DNA of 28,111 nt, taken from NCBI GenBank assembly GCA_015852425.1, contig JAAAIG010000504.1, forward strand, positions 1-28,111. Reading direction: 5' to 3'. A program made the translations under genes and the position numbers. This DNA is from Gryganskiella cystojenkinii. Taxonomy: Eukaryota; Mortierellomycota; Mortierellomycetes; Mortierellales; Mortierellaceae. Below, piece after piece: positions 7,893-17,417 of the stretch. The notes beneath the pieces are model-generated. The model saw only the letters and a program-made list of their open reading frames with translations, did not search any database and was not told where the DNA came from. Within the stretch, counting starts at the first letter, position 1, and each line of letters starts with the position of its first letter.

Positions 7893-8830
7893 TTTGATAC
7901 GGAACACTGATCTAAATATTCAGAGAGTCAAAATATTCAGCCATCTTGCATTATGCAAATCCCTGTTGCGCTAAAAGCGTCTAAGTTCAAAAGTATAGCC
8001 TTACAAGGGCCTGATATGCAGTTCGTTTGGGGTATAGTGGTTCTTGCTGTGAACGTCCTGATTTACTGTGTGATGATCTGGAAAGGAAGAATTTTGGTAT
8101 GGCGACTATGCCAGGGCGTTTCCAGTAGTTCTTGCAATAGGGCAAGTTTGTGAGAGCCACTGCTGAGTGCTGGGTGGGCGGCTCAATGTTGAGATCTATG
8201 CGAGGTTGCGAGGTAGGATTGGGGTGTAGAGGATAGAAGTTTATGAGGAAGGAGATGATACTTTAGGATAGAGCAGATGTTGATTCATTAAGCAAGATTC
8301 AACTATTTGAAAAATAGTGGACCATATATAACTGTGTTCGTGTGGCAATGCAGTCCACGTTTTATGCAGGTAAGTGATCATGCCAGGAGTCGACTGATGA
8401 CCAAATGTCCAAAGAGAATGAAGATTTGGGTTCAGAGATGCGTCACCAAATCAAATTGGGCTGTTAGGGCGAGGGACAGTACTCATCCATGAAAAAACGC
8501 TCTTTGTGCTACCGTGGTCGAGGTCACGTAGGACGTGGCGAAGGACTGGAATAAACAGAGTAACATTGCCACCGCTGACTCTACAACTTCACACCACAGC
8601 CCGATTACTCCAACACTCCAACGCTACCGAGGTGTGGACTTGGATGATTCTAAGGCGTTCAAGGAAACAGCCCCCGTAGTACGATTCAGGGACCGAAGTC
8701 CCATTCGTATTCAGCTACAAATCGGAAAAAGTTGTAATCGTCGCGTTCTAGCACGGATTCTGACGTATTTGCCTGTTCAGGCAAGCCCAAGTACCAAATA
8801 TCCTAATAAAGTGTCCCTCTTGCACTAAAT
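7893..8830. other. intergenic, no gene supported
   Basis: Several plus-strand ORFs start at non-ATG codons and show no domain. The one at 8535-8828 (GVDLDDSKAFKETAPVVRFR) looks slightly coding but has a stop just before it and no splice context; it may be a gene relic. A CATATATAAC word occurs near 8327. Confidence 0.4.
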
Positions 8831-9334
8831 TCATTTGCTATTGCAACGACATTTCATCAGTACGGTAAAACTAACCTGTCTCACAAGGCCTAAACCCAGC
8901 TCACATTCCTTATTAATGAGTGAACAATCCAACGCTTACTGAATTCTGCTTCAGTATGATAAGAAGAGCTGACACTGAAGGATCAAAAAGCAAGGTCGCT
9001 ATGAACGCTTGGCCATCACAAGAGCTTGTTACTGTGTCTGTCACACAATACAATTGAATTTTTCCTCCGCTCTCTTGTGTATGATCGATATTGACTGGCT
9101 GACACAGGAGTACGAGATTTGGCGAAGCAGAAATGCCCTCACCCTGAAGCAAATATAAAACAAAATGGGCACAGCAGAGCCAAACTCTCGGTCGGAAAAG
9201 GTCCTACAGAATTTTTGTTTCTTTCGGTCTTTCGTCCCACACAATCGCCTCACTTTTGCATCACCGATATGCTCCTCTACACTACAGTTGTCAAAGACGA
9301 CCAATAGAGAGGACTTGATCGTTTTGACCTGCAT
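8831..9334 (-). CDS. possible three-exon small protein, unrecognised
   Basis: The ATG at 9334 begins MQVKTIKSSLLVVFDNCSVE and runs to 9254. A 110-nt intron (GTGAGG at 9253, TTTGCTTCAG ending at 9144) joins it in phase 0 to exon 2 (9143-8940: ISASPNLVLLCQPVNIDHTQ, IQLYCVTDTVTSSC, FIATLLFDPSVSALLIILKQ). A GTAAGC donor at 8939 and GAGACAG acceptor at 8876 would add a short exon 3 ending VLMKCRCNSK at 8831, for 109 residues; without that splice exon 2 stops at 8913 and the protein has 103. Splice signals and phases agree, which is why I report it, but no family is recognised, no TATA box is evident and the first intron has no obvious branch site. Confidence 0.35.
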
Positions 9335-9470
9335 TGGAACCAACTCAATTGTTTACTTCGATTGAAAACAGCACTCTTGAGGAAATCCCTTGCCATTTTG
9401 CCGAAGGAAAGGACGTAGTCTACTGGGAGGACGTCGCACAGGTCTTCCCTGGGTCAAGAAGGCGCTCTTG
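9335..9470 (+). pseudogene. gene relic with a YWEDVAQVFPG motif
   Basis: An open plus frame lacking an ATG (a stop lies at 9325) reads TQLFTSIENSTLEEIPCHFA then EGKDVVYWEDVAQVFPGSRR. This resembles the opening of a family common in Mortierella-type genomes in which a short N-terminal domain has VYWEDV.QVFP. I base this on recollection of the pattern and cannot verify it. After about residue 45 the sequence loses resemblance. It looks like a 5' fragment with the start codon gone, head-to-head with the gene model starting at 9334. Confidence 0.35.
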
Positions 9471-10575
9471 CAATCTGTTTGATGAGAGATTCAGCTGGAA
9501 CCACGTAAGAAAATGGATCAAAGATTGGTTCGATCTATTCGGTATTAATAATAACCAAATGTATAAAAGACCGCCCTCGCTGACCCATCGCTCTCGAGTC
9601 GGCTCTCTGGATCTCAGCGCCATCTTACACATCAGCCTCCTCTTTTTATCTAAGCCCCTTCTCTGGATCCCAGCCCCCTCTTTGGATCTCAGTCTCTCCC
9701 TTGTTAGGGTCCCACCTTCTCCCTCTTGCCTGGGATCTCACCTTGATGCTTGACTACATATAAATACTAGATAGATACACCTCTTTGTTTTTACCTTGTT
9801 TATCTAGCACTGATTCCCCTAAGACGTTGGTTGTTGATGTGTCACATTTTGATCGTGGTGCCTAAGCTCTCAAGCCAGAATCCTCGATTCAATAAACAAG
9901 TTGCATGGTAGAAAAGCGACAACCAATAATGGTTTAACTCTGGAGCAAGAATCAGGTTGTTTATTTTTTTCGCTCCATTTTTGCTAATTGGCCAAATGCA
10001 AGAAAGTTTAAGCCCGCATTACCAAGATTAAGCTAATCAGGAGGCTATAGGAGCGATATTCTGTATTTTAGGCCCTCGCTATCAGCACCTTTTGTACTCT
10101 CGGCACTCTTTTTTGACCGTTATTTATTGAGTATCAGTAAAGACAACCTATCTTGCAGTTCTCGTAATGTTGTAGTCTTCATCCTGAAGCGCATTTCGTC
10201 GGCTAGTCGATTCACTCTCTGTCCTATATACACGGTTGTTGCGGTTGGGGTATCTATGGACAATGGTAAGTGGACAGTTGATATAACGTGAAGGGAAGAA
10301 AGATGGATGTATTTCAGTTGATTCCATGAGCGGCCACATAATAGGTCGCTCACTTAATCTTCGTTAACTAAAAATATTATAGGTTGCTGGACGTGATAAG
10401 CACGATCTGGCACAACAATGGACAGGGCCATGACTGAGATTGGTAATTAATTTATTTGCGTAGCGTCTGTCAGCCCAATTTGGGACACGGCTTGATCTTT
10501 GAGGCGAAGCAGGGGTGGAAACGTTATTCGCGTGGAAGACTACATGGCATCAAATAACTACTGGTGCTGCTGATG
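9471..10575. other. intergenic, promoter-like and repeat-like sequence, no gene supported
   Basis: It contains a TATA word (ATGTATAAAAGACC near 9559), four degenerate copies of TGGATCTCAG between 9604 and 9735, and ACATATAAATAC near 9756. The arrangement resembles a decayed LTR but no termini or target duplication were found. A minus ORF around 10120-10353 ends RELQDRLSLLILNK before AATAAA and might be an exon relic. TTTATT at 10451-10456 gives AATAAA on the minus strand, a fitting poly(A) signal for the Frizzled-like gene. Confidence 0.4.
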
Positions 10576-12523
10576 TTATTGTAGTTGAAGAGGCATAGGA
10601 GAGGCCACGAGTTGACCCGAATCTGAGCTGATCCTGTCATCCAATCGGACGCGTCTTGCTTCTGTAATGACAGCTTGATCATCTCTAGCGATCAATGCTG
10701 TTGCGCTTTTTTGAAGCGATATGGATCCATGGCCAGGCACGAGAGCTTGTGCAGGCGAAGATGACAGCTTGGGCTTAGGAGGACTGCTGTTGCTGTTAGT
10801 CGGTGGTGGTGTGGTCAGGCTTATGGGCGCCGCGTCAATGTCCTCAGAGTTGTAAAAACGCTATTGGTTAGATGTAGCTGGCGTTCTGTCATAAGAGACA
10901 TCTGTCATAATGACATTAACTCCTCCTCTACTGGTGCCTATGTCATATTCTTCTTTTCGCGGTTCAAAGAACTTTGTACGCAGGTCCTGCCACAGCTCCA
11001 GTCTCGATCCAAAGATGATCAGGATCATGATGCCGAACATAGCAGGTAGCATATCTGACAGTGCTGCCCACACGCAATTCGGGACGTACGATTCCACAAC
11101 ATTCGCGCAGGCAGCCTGTGCTATATTACCTGCTATTTTGATCTCAGCTGAGGTTGAGGTCGAAGAGAGGAGACCGTTCTGGATGGATATCATGGCTTGC
11201 TGGCCTAAGCAGGCGGTCCAGTCAACGAACCACTGGGTCGTTGGTTGGACTTGGAGTAAATTTTTCGCTTGAATAAAGTAAAACAGCCAGTAAGTCATGC
11301 CGATGATGAGCATACAGAAAGCGAAGAGTCCCGGCCGCCACTGTTGTTTCAACAGCAACGAGATGTCGTGTACAGTTTGGTGTCGTCGACCTCTTGAGGG
11401 AATGTTGCTGTGCGAGTTACTGACAGGGGAACCCGAATGATTCGTATGGTTCTTATTGGCTTGTAAGCCGGCTCGGATCATGAACGCAACGGTTCCTAGA
11501 TGCAGCAGCGAGGCCAGACAGACCACCACGGCGAGTGGGTACAAGAAAAAAGCCGAAACCACATCCGAGCTCACAAAACATACTGATCCGAAGCCCGGGT
11601 TCTCAATCTGTTTCCTGACAGCGACGGGGACCACCAGAGGCAGAGGTAAGATGAAGGAGAATAGCATCAGCATGGTCATGTAAGACTCGATCAATGAGGA
11701 TCTGTAGACCATGAGGAAATGCAGGTTCGCAATTAAGAGAAAGCCTAGACTGAGAATCACGAGTACGATGTACTGCGACGCAATGCCTATTGAATAAAAA
11801 ATACAGTTAATTTACTTAAAGTTCATGGGTTGTACTGTCCACACACATGTACGAGAGTGTACGGAATAAAAATTTACCTTGCAACCCACAGAACCACGAG
11901 TTGGTCATGTTTGCAATCTCGTACACATTCTTGCACAACAAATCTTCCTTCTTGTACAACCAGGCTGTGCCCAACCCTTTCCAAGGGACCATCAACAATG
12001 CGAATAGCAATACGATCAAATGTGGGTGTCGACGCCGATTCGGGAGGAGGAGATAGCAAATGGAGAGAAACGCACATGTGGATGCGGAGATGGCGCGGAG
12101 AATGCTGCTGATCGTGTACATGTTCTCCAACTTGCGAGGCCTATAAAATACTGCTGAGGCTGGGCAAGGTAAACAGCAGAGGCCCATGCAGGCAGCTGAC
12201 ATCATTTGATTGATATTTGAGACCAAAGGCGGAGGGCAGGATCCGTTCAGAGTCGAGTTACGTGCAGATGTCGTCGCTGCTGGAGAAGTTGGGGAGGGTA
12301 ATGGAAGAATGAAGATGGGCGTATTTATCGATCCAACAGCTGTAATCGTGGTTATCGTTGGTTGATGTTTTTCAGGCATAGTAGTTGTTTGGATTGGGAC
12401 CGCCGCATAAACAGTGATAGGTGCCCATGTAACCAAGACTGCCGTCGATAGAGGTACGAGGCATGCTAGTAATAATGTCCCGTTGCCTCTTTTTCGTCGT
12501 GACAAGAGGATTTCCCGAAGCAT
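10576..12523 (-). CDS. Frizzled/Smoothened-like seven-transmembrane receptor
   Basis: Exon 1 is 12523-11878, intron 11877-11787 (91 nt, GTAAAT...CAATAG, phase 1), exon 2 from 11786. The first 523 residues comprise a signal peptide (to about 40), a Ser/Thr/Pro-rich ectodomain with sequons NST and NGS near 89-95, a cysteine cluster CMGLCCLPCP (112-121), and seven hydrophobic spans near 136-160, 168-189, 217-243, 250-272, 289-319, 367-389 and 456-476. This matches class F receptors of the type found in Dictyostelium and some early fungi. The ten-cysteine Frizzled ligand domain is absent. GSRLELW (475-481) sits where animal Frizzleds have KTxxxW. A TAG occurs at 10863-10861, yet the same frame stays open for 94 more coding-looking codons to TAA at 10576. 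A 60-nt intron (10920-10861) would join them and give 598 residues. The start ATG is the first in frame; upstream CCGCAG suggests a leader intron. Probable plasma-membrane sensor, ligand unknown. Confidence 0.8.
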
Positions 12524-14160
12524 TTTCGTTGAAGATGACCGTAGCCGAATCAAGCCCTGCGGAAATGCAAAAAGAAGGGTGATTTGGAAGTGGAGGAGAT
12601 AAATGATACTCTCAGGGAGAGGGCAAAGAATGAGAAGAGAAAGAGAGAAAATCAAGAGAGAGAAGAGGAGGGAGCGAGCAATTATGTGCTGCCGCGAAGA
12701 GCAATTAATACTGGCGAGGACAATATATATCAATGTAAGTATTGCGTTTTTTCAGAGGAGAGATATGCTGAAACATGAGGATAGAAGAAGAAAGTAATAG
12801 AAAGTACGCCGATGGAGGACAGACATGCCTCTCCACATGTGACGACAGAAGGGAGGACAAGTGCAAGATCGAGGAGATGCGATTTACTCAAGGGGAGAAA
12901 GAGCGAAGAACCTTGGCTAAGGGCCCGGACTTTGTTGAGATGTTCCTTTATCTCTCTGGCTCTATGCGGTAGATTCACTCGACGCAGCAGTGATAAAAGC
13001 AAGAAGGGGTTACGAGACTGAGTCAAGGTGGACCTGAAACAAATCATCAGATCATCCTGTGTTTGTATTTTGATAAGTGTGCTGGATATCACCGAGGAGA
13101 ATAGAGGTCCTTGGTCTGATCTCGTTACAAATAGAGTAGCAGGCTTGTCCGTGTCGTAATATTTGAAGATGTTCTCAGAGACAGACAAACGGACAGACAA
13201 ACAGTGAGAGAAGGGGCACACACTGTTCAGCGGAGGGGGGATAGATTCTCCTTGCCCCTTCATCTCATATCTCTCTTTCAATCACTTGTTTGCGTTCTCT
13301 TTGAATTGTTTGTTCGTTTCAGTTGCTTTGGCAGGCACATTTAAAATAAATGCAGACAATTGAACTAAATGAGGACCGCCGAGACGTTGCTCATGTTCAT
13401 TGTACAGCTAGAGGTCAGGCGTGAACATAGCTATTCAAGATGTCTGCAACCTGGCCAACATAGCTTGGAAAATTTCCTCGGTCGACAACGGCACCGCTCC
13501 TCGCTCTTGAACTTGCATTTTGAGGAGCATCCCTTGATCAGGAATGACATCATAAAGTTAAGACTCTTGAAGACAACACTTTATTCAGCGCGTTCTCGGG
13601 ATTTCCTGCATCAGCATCAGCCATAAAGGAACATTAACAGCATCAGCAGCGGAAGCGACAGCGATAATGTAGACAACATATACCACTGACGCGCAGCCAT
13701 AGCGGCCAACGAAGGCTAGATCTGGCTATATAAACGCGTTGCCCACCGTGACGACAACGATGTTCTCGGGAGGATGTCAACGAACAATTTGAGTCGACTT
13801 GGGTCTAATGTCACTGATTAGTACGTTGATCTCATCCATCGCTTGTTTCGATTTGTTTTGCCTCTCGAAAATACAATAATGAACTCTATGCCCCTGTCCC
13901 CTGTGCCAATTAGGTCCTCTTTCACATGTTGGGCAGAACGAGCTTTTCGAGTTTAGCTTGGTCGCGGGTCTCGAAAGCAGTCTTGTTGGTTCCCAACAAG
14001 CTACCTTAATCGCTTTTTTTTTTTTCTAATCCTCTTCTGCAAGCTCTCCTTTTCCTTTTCTGCACCAGATTTTCTATCTATACCCTTGCTCTTTCTCATC
14101 AAACTTTTCCCCGCGCAAAGCATAAACCCAGCATAAACCTTATCTTTTCAGCATCACACT
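12524..14160. promoter_or_regulatory. divergent promoter region between two 7TM genes
   Basis: Transcription leaves in both directions. Near the plus gene it is pyrimidine-rich, with a T11 run near 14015 and TTTTCAGCATCACACT directly before the ATG at 14161. Near the minus gene it is A/G-rich on plus. GGCTATATAAACG near 13724 is a good TATA box followed only by tiny ORFs. A frame around 13440-13510 (VCNLANIAWKISSVDNGTAP) looks coding but is short and closed by stops, possibly a relic. The minus ORF at 12730-13281 starts at a non-ATG codon and has no domain; I treat it as leader or noise. Confidence 0.4.
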
Positions 14161-17068
14161 ATGGCGCACTTCTCCGAACTGTTGTACCTGCAACGGGCTA
14201 TCAGCATGTCATGGTTCTACGGATGGTTCCTAATCTATGTCTATCGTTGGGATCGCTTCGAGGCACTGCGACCAAGGAGGCTCTTGAGACTAGAACTCCG
14301 GAGCATGGTCACGCTTCTTATATTGATAGCCCTCGCCCTTCAACTCATGTAAGTTGTTACCCAAACAAGGAGAGAGATGCCTTGATAAAGGGACGAACGT
14401 GTTAACGAGGATAGATATCTAATGTGAAAGTGAGCTAGTCATAAGAGCTGAAGTGGCAGTAGGAGATTGAGAGGGAAAGAAAATGATGCCCTCTTTCGAA
14501 ATCGCGCGGTTCCTCATGAAAAGATAGAGTCCTGGACAACCAAAATATGTCCTTATTTTTCGGTGTCGACTGAATACTTGCAATTGACTTTCTTTGGGGT
14601 TGTTTTTTTGCTCGTGTAACGATCGGCCAAGTGAATTGAAATGAGCTGTTGTAAAAAATATTAGGGCAGATTTTGGTTGTCCAGGACTCTATGAAACGAA
14701 CAGAAAACAAAACAGCATTGTGTAGAGTTTGAAAACAAGGTCCCTGAGCAGTACAATGAGCTGCTGGTTTATAGGCTTGTGGAGACATAGAAAGAGAGGG
14801 GAAATGGAGTGGTATCATATAGGGGTTTTGTGGCGCGACTGGATGGATCATGACCCAAGCCAATTTTTTGGCGGGACTAACCTTGTACCACCAAAATCGG
14901 GTCGAAAAAGTGGCCTGGTCGCGAAATTGTGACACAAACAGAACAATTTCGATTACGAATCCTAATTTATCCATCCCACATAAGGAAAGTAAGGCACACT
15001 GCCTCATTTTCCCACCATGAACGCTCGTCTTGCGAAAACTAATTGGGGTAGACTCCACCTTACTTGCACACCGTGCGTCCATCGTACGACACGCTCGCTT
15101 GGTTCTGGACCCTAACCTACCTCTCACGTAACTCGCGCAAAAAATGTATCCTAACCGAGTATCCCCCCCCCCTTCTCCGTTATTTTCTCTCTCTTTCGGC
15201 AGCTACAATATTGGAACCGCGCGAATAATGTACCTCGATGGCTTTTGGATCAACCCGTGCACCAAGAAGATTCAGTCGAAGCCTGTCCGGGCCTGGACCG
15301 AGTCGAACAGCGTCCTTGCTCAATTCTTGTACTACACTTTAGCCTGTTCATTGGCCTTGGAAATCTCTGTCTTCTTCCACCTGCAGTCGTTTTGGTCCTT
15401 CATATCTAAGTCTGCGACAAACTCGTCGTTCATCTCCAGTTTTGAGTTCAGGGTGAACATTGTTGCCTCTTGCGTGGTCGTGGCTCTGTTCCCAACGGTC
15501 CAGTACCTGTTTCGAAACGACTTCGTCCACAGAGAAATCATACCCCAGGCCATCTTTAGTCTCTTCATGTTTGCTACAGGAGTCCTGGGAGTAAGAATAC
15601 ATTTCCGGCTGGTAGCCATGGCCTTGGCGCCGCGCGATATCATGAACGAGAATACAAAGCTTGTTATAAGCAAGTTGGAGTACTTTAAGGATATGGTAAG
15701 TAATATTTTTTTATTAAGTCGGATCTTTCATCGTTGTCCGCTGAGATCGCGCTGCTCACCATTAATACCTCTTTCAAGAATGCAATTTTGAGATTCAGCT
15801 TCTTTGGCTGTTTGTTGGCTCTGTACGTAACCTCCGTGGATGGCCTTTTACCCACGCCCGTTATTACTGCCAACAAGTTTGCGTCTGAGGTGCTCGTCAC
15901 CAACTTTAATTTTTTTGAATTTATCATTTGGTAATAATCTGGTGAAAGCAATACCTGTTTTGGCCAATTTTCAATCCTCTTAATTGTAGAGACTTGTTCT
16001 TGAAACAATGCTAATCATTCACCTTGCATTTGGGTCATACAGGGTCACCTTGTCACTTATCTTTTACCCCAGAAAGATTGGCGTCAGCTCTGCGTTCGAC
16101 CTCTCTAATCAATCTGTTTCTCAGTCAAGAGAGGAGACTCCTCCCAAGCACGTCGTCCACAGCTCTGGTGCCAGTACCACCCCTTCCAACACCTCGGCAG
16201 AAGCTCTCAAATTGGGAGAGGCCTTTAATGGTCCCCCTGTCGTAACATCGACCACCAGCCCATCCTCCTCTACTTCACGAGGTAAGCCTGGAACAGACAC
16301 CCGGACGATCTACTATGCTGACGGTCTTATCAAGGCTTTTCAGGAGCAAAACCCCTTGAATTGGACCGAAGCTCCAGGTGCCTCTCCATCAAGTATTCAG
16401 CAGGTCTCCCCAATCGCTCGTCCAGTCTTACCAGCTTGTTTAGTCGTGGAAGAGCCATTACTGGCGGTGACCATGGCAATGATAGTGACCATAACCTGAG
16501 ACGCTCTATCAGCCAGCCCAGCCTTGTACATGATCGACTCCACCGTTCGAGAAGCATTGGTAGTCTTGGCAGGCATGGTCTGCAAGTTAATCCATGCAGT
16601 GGTCATGCTAGTCAACGACCATTGATATCTCACGGTCATTACCAAAGCGTGTCTCCTGTGGACTATATGGTAAAGACTCAGTATATTAGTGCCGGTACAA
16701 AACAGCTGCACGACCCACTCTATAGCTGTTCCAGTCAACCTTTCGTTGGTCAAGTCCCCAAGAGTACAGCTTCCTTGAAGACTACCCAACCAAGAAAACA
16801 AAAGCAGCTCTTTCAGGAACTTCGCCACGACCAGGTTTACCCGCTGGATCACTTCCCCATCTCTGCCTCTAGATCGTCCGCAGCCTTGGTGGCTGAACAG
16901 CAACAAGTGCGTCAGCAGCCGCAGCAGCAGGAATATCAGCCCTCGCCCAGTTTGGATACCCTTGATAGCGCTGTGATTCGAATCGCTTATGGCGGCAGTA
17001 TTGTTGGTGGTGATTATTACGATAGTGCTGATCGTCGTTCGAGTCTCCACTCTGAACATCACCTTTGA
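14161..17068 (+). CDS. 7TM receptor-like membrane protein with long Ser/Gln-rich tail
   Basis: Five exons: 14161-14348, 15203-15695, 15779-15930, 16043-16281 and 16344-17068, total 598 residues. All donors are GTAAGT/GTAAGC or GTAATA, acceptors are CAG or AAG, and every phase matches; the 62-nt fourth intron has a GCTGAC branch site. Hydrophobic spans lie near residues 13-29, 47-70, 99-124, 147-167, 174-200, 228-250 and 264-286, the seven-span plan of a G-protein-coupled receptor. From about 288 the tail of 310 residues is Ser/Thr-rich, with SRSIGSLGRHG and a Gln-rich QQQVRQQPQQQ; it is presumably cytoplasmic and phosphorylated. I do not recognise the family and see no class-diagnostic motif. 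Intron 1 is 854 nt, far longer than the others, because of a MITE. It lies head-to-head with the Frizzled-like gene. AATAAA at 17150-17155 suits its 3' end. Confidence 0.75.
14525..14691. mobile_element. Tc1/mariner-type MITE inside intron 1 of the 7TM gene
   Basis: A perfect 23-bp inverted repeat (14524-14546 and 14670-14692, beginning ATAGAGTCCTGGACAACC) bounds a 163-bp element (14527-14689) with TA on both sides (14525-14526, 14690-14691). TA duplication and matched inverted ends define a nonautonomous Tc1/mariner-superfamily element; there is no transposase. It sits within the 854-nt first intron and leaves both splice sites intact. Confidence 0.8.
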
Positions 17069-17417
17069 ACGGATGAAGGGTTAAGAAAAGAGTATGGAAA
17101 TGGCTAACAACATACGGAGAAATATTCACCATCAAAACGCAGTAGAACTAATAAAGAGCACATTACGCATTGTTCTACAGAATTGATGATACTCGCTCGT
17201 ATTCTGACTTTGATTGTGTTGAAGCTGTAACACAAAGAACTTTAAAAGGGAGGATTGCAGCATCGGTGCAGTAGAGTAATAATGTGTCGCCTGCTGGGCG
17301 AAAAATGCTCCATGTGTGATTTTGTCGAAATGAGAGTGGGTCAGTACAACTCAGAGACCATGATGCAGTCATGGCAATGGGAGGGCAAACCATAGTTTTT
17401 TTTTTTTTTTGGTTAAT
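17069..17417. other. 3' intergenic between convergent genes
   Basis: Contains the AATAAA signal (17150-17155) of the 7TM gene and a T12 run ending near 17410 beside the stop codon of the minus F-box gene. No gene is supported. Confidence 0.5.

Noticed and set aside
12730..13281. 183-codon minus ORF upstream of the Frizzled-like gene
   Set aside because: Begins at a TTG codon, has no domain and lies where the leader and promoter of the receptor gene are expected.
14435..15127. 230-codon minus ORF across intron 1 of the 7TM gene
   Set aside because: It crosses the MITE, shows no domain, and the plus-strand exon structure on either side is consistent in phase.
16397..17062. 221-codon minus ORF
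   Set aside because: Antisense to exon 5 of the 7TM gene; Ile/Thr-rich composition typical of an antisense shadow.
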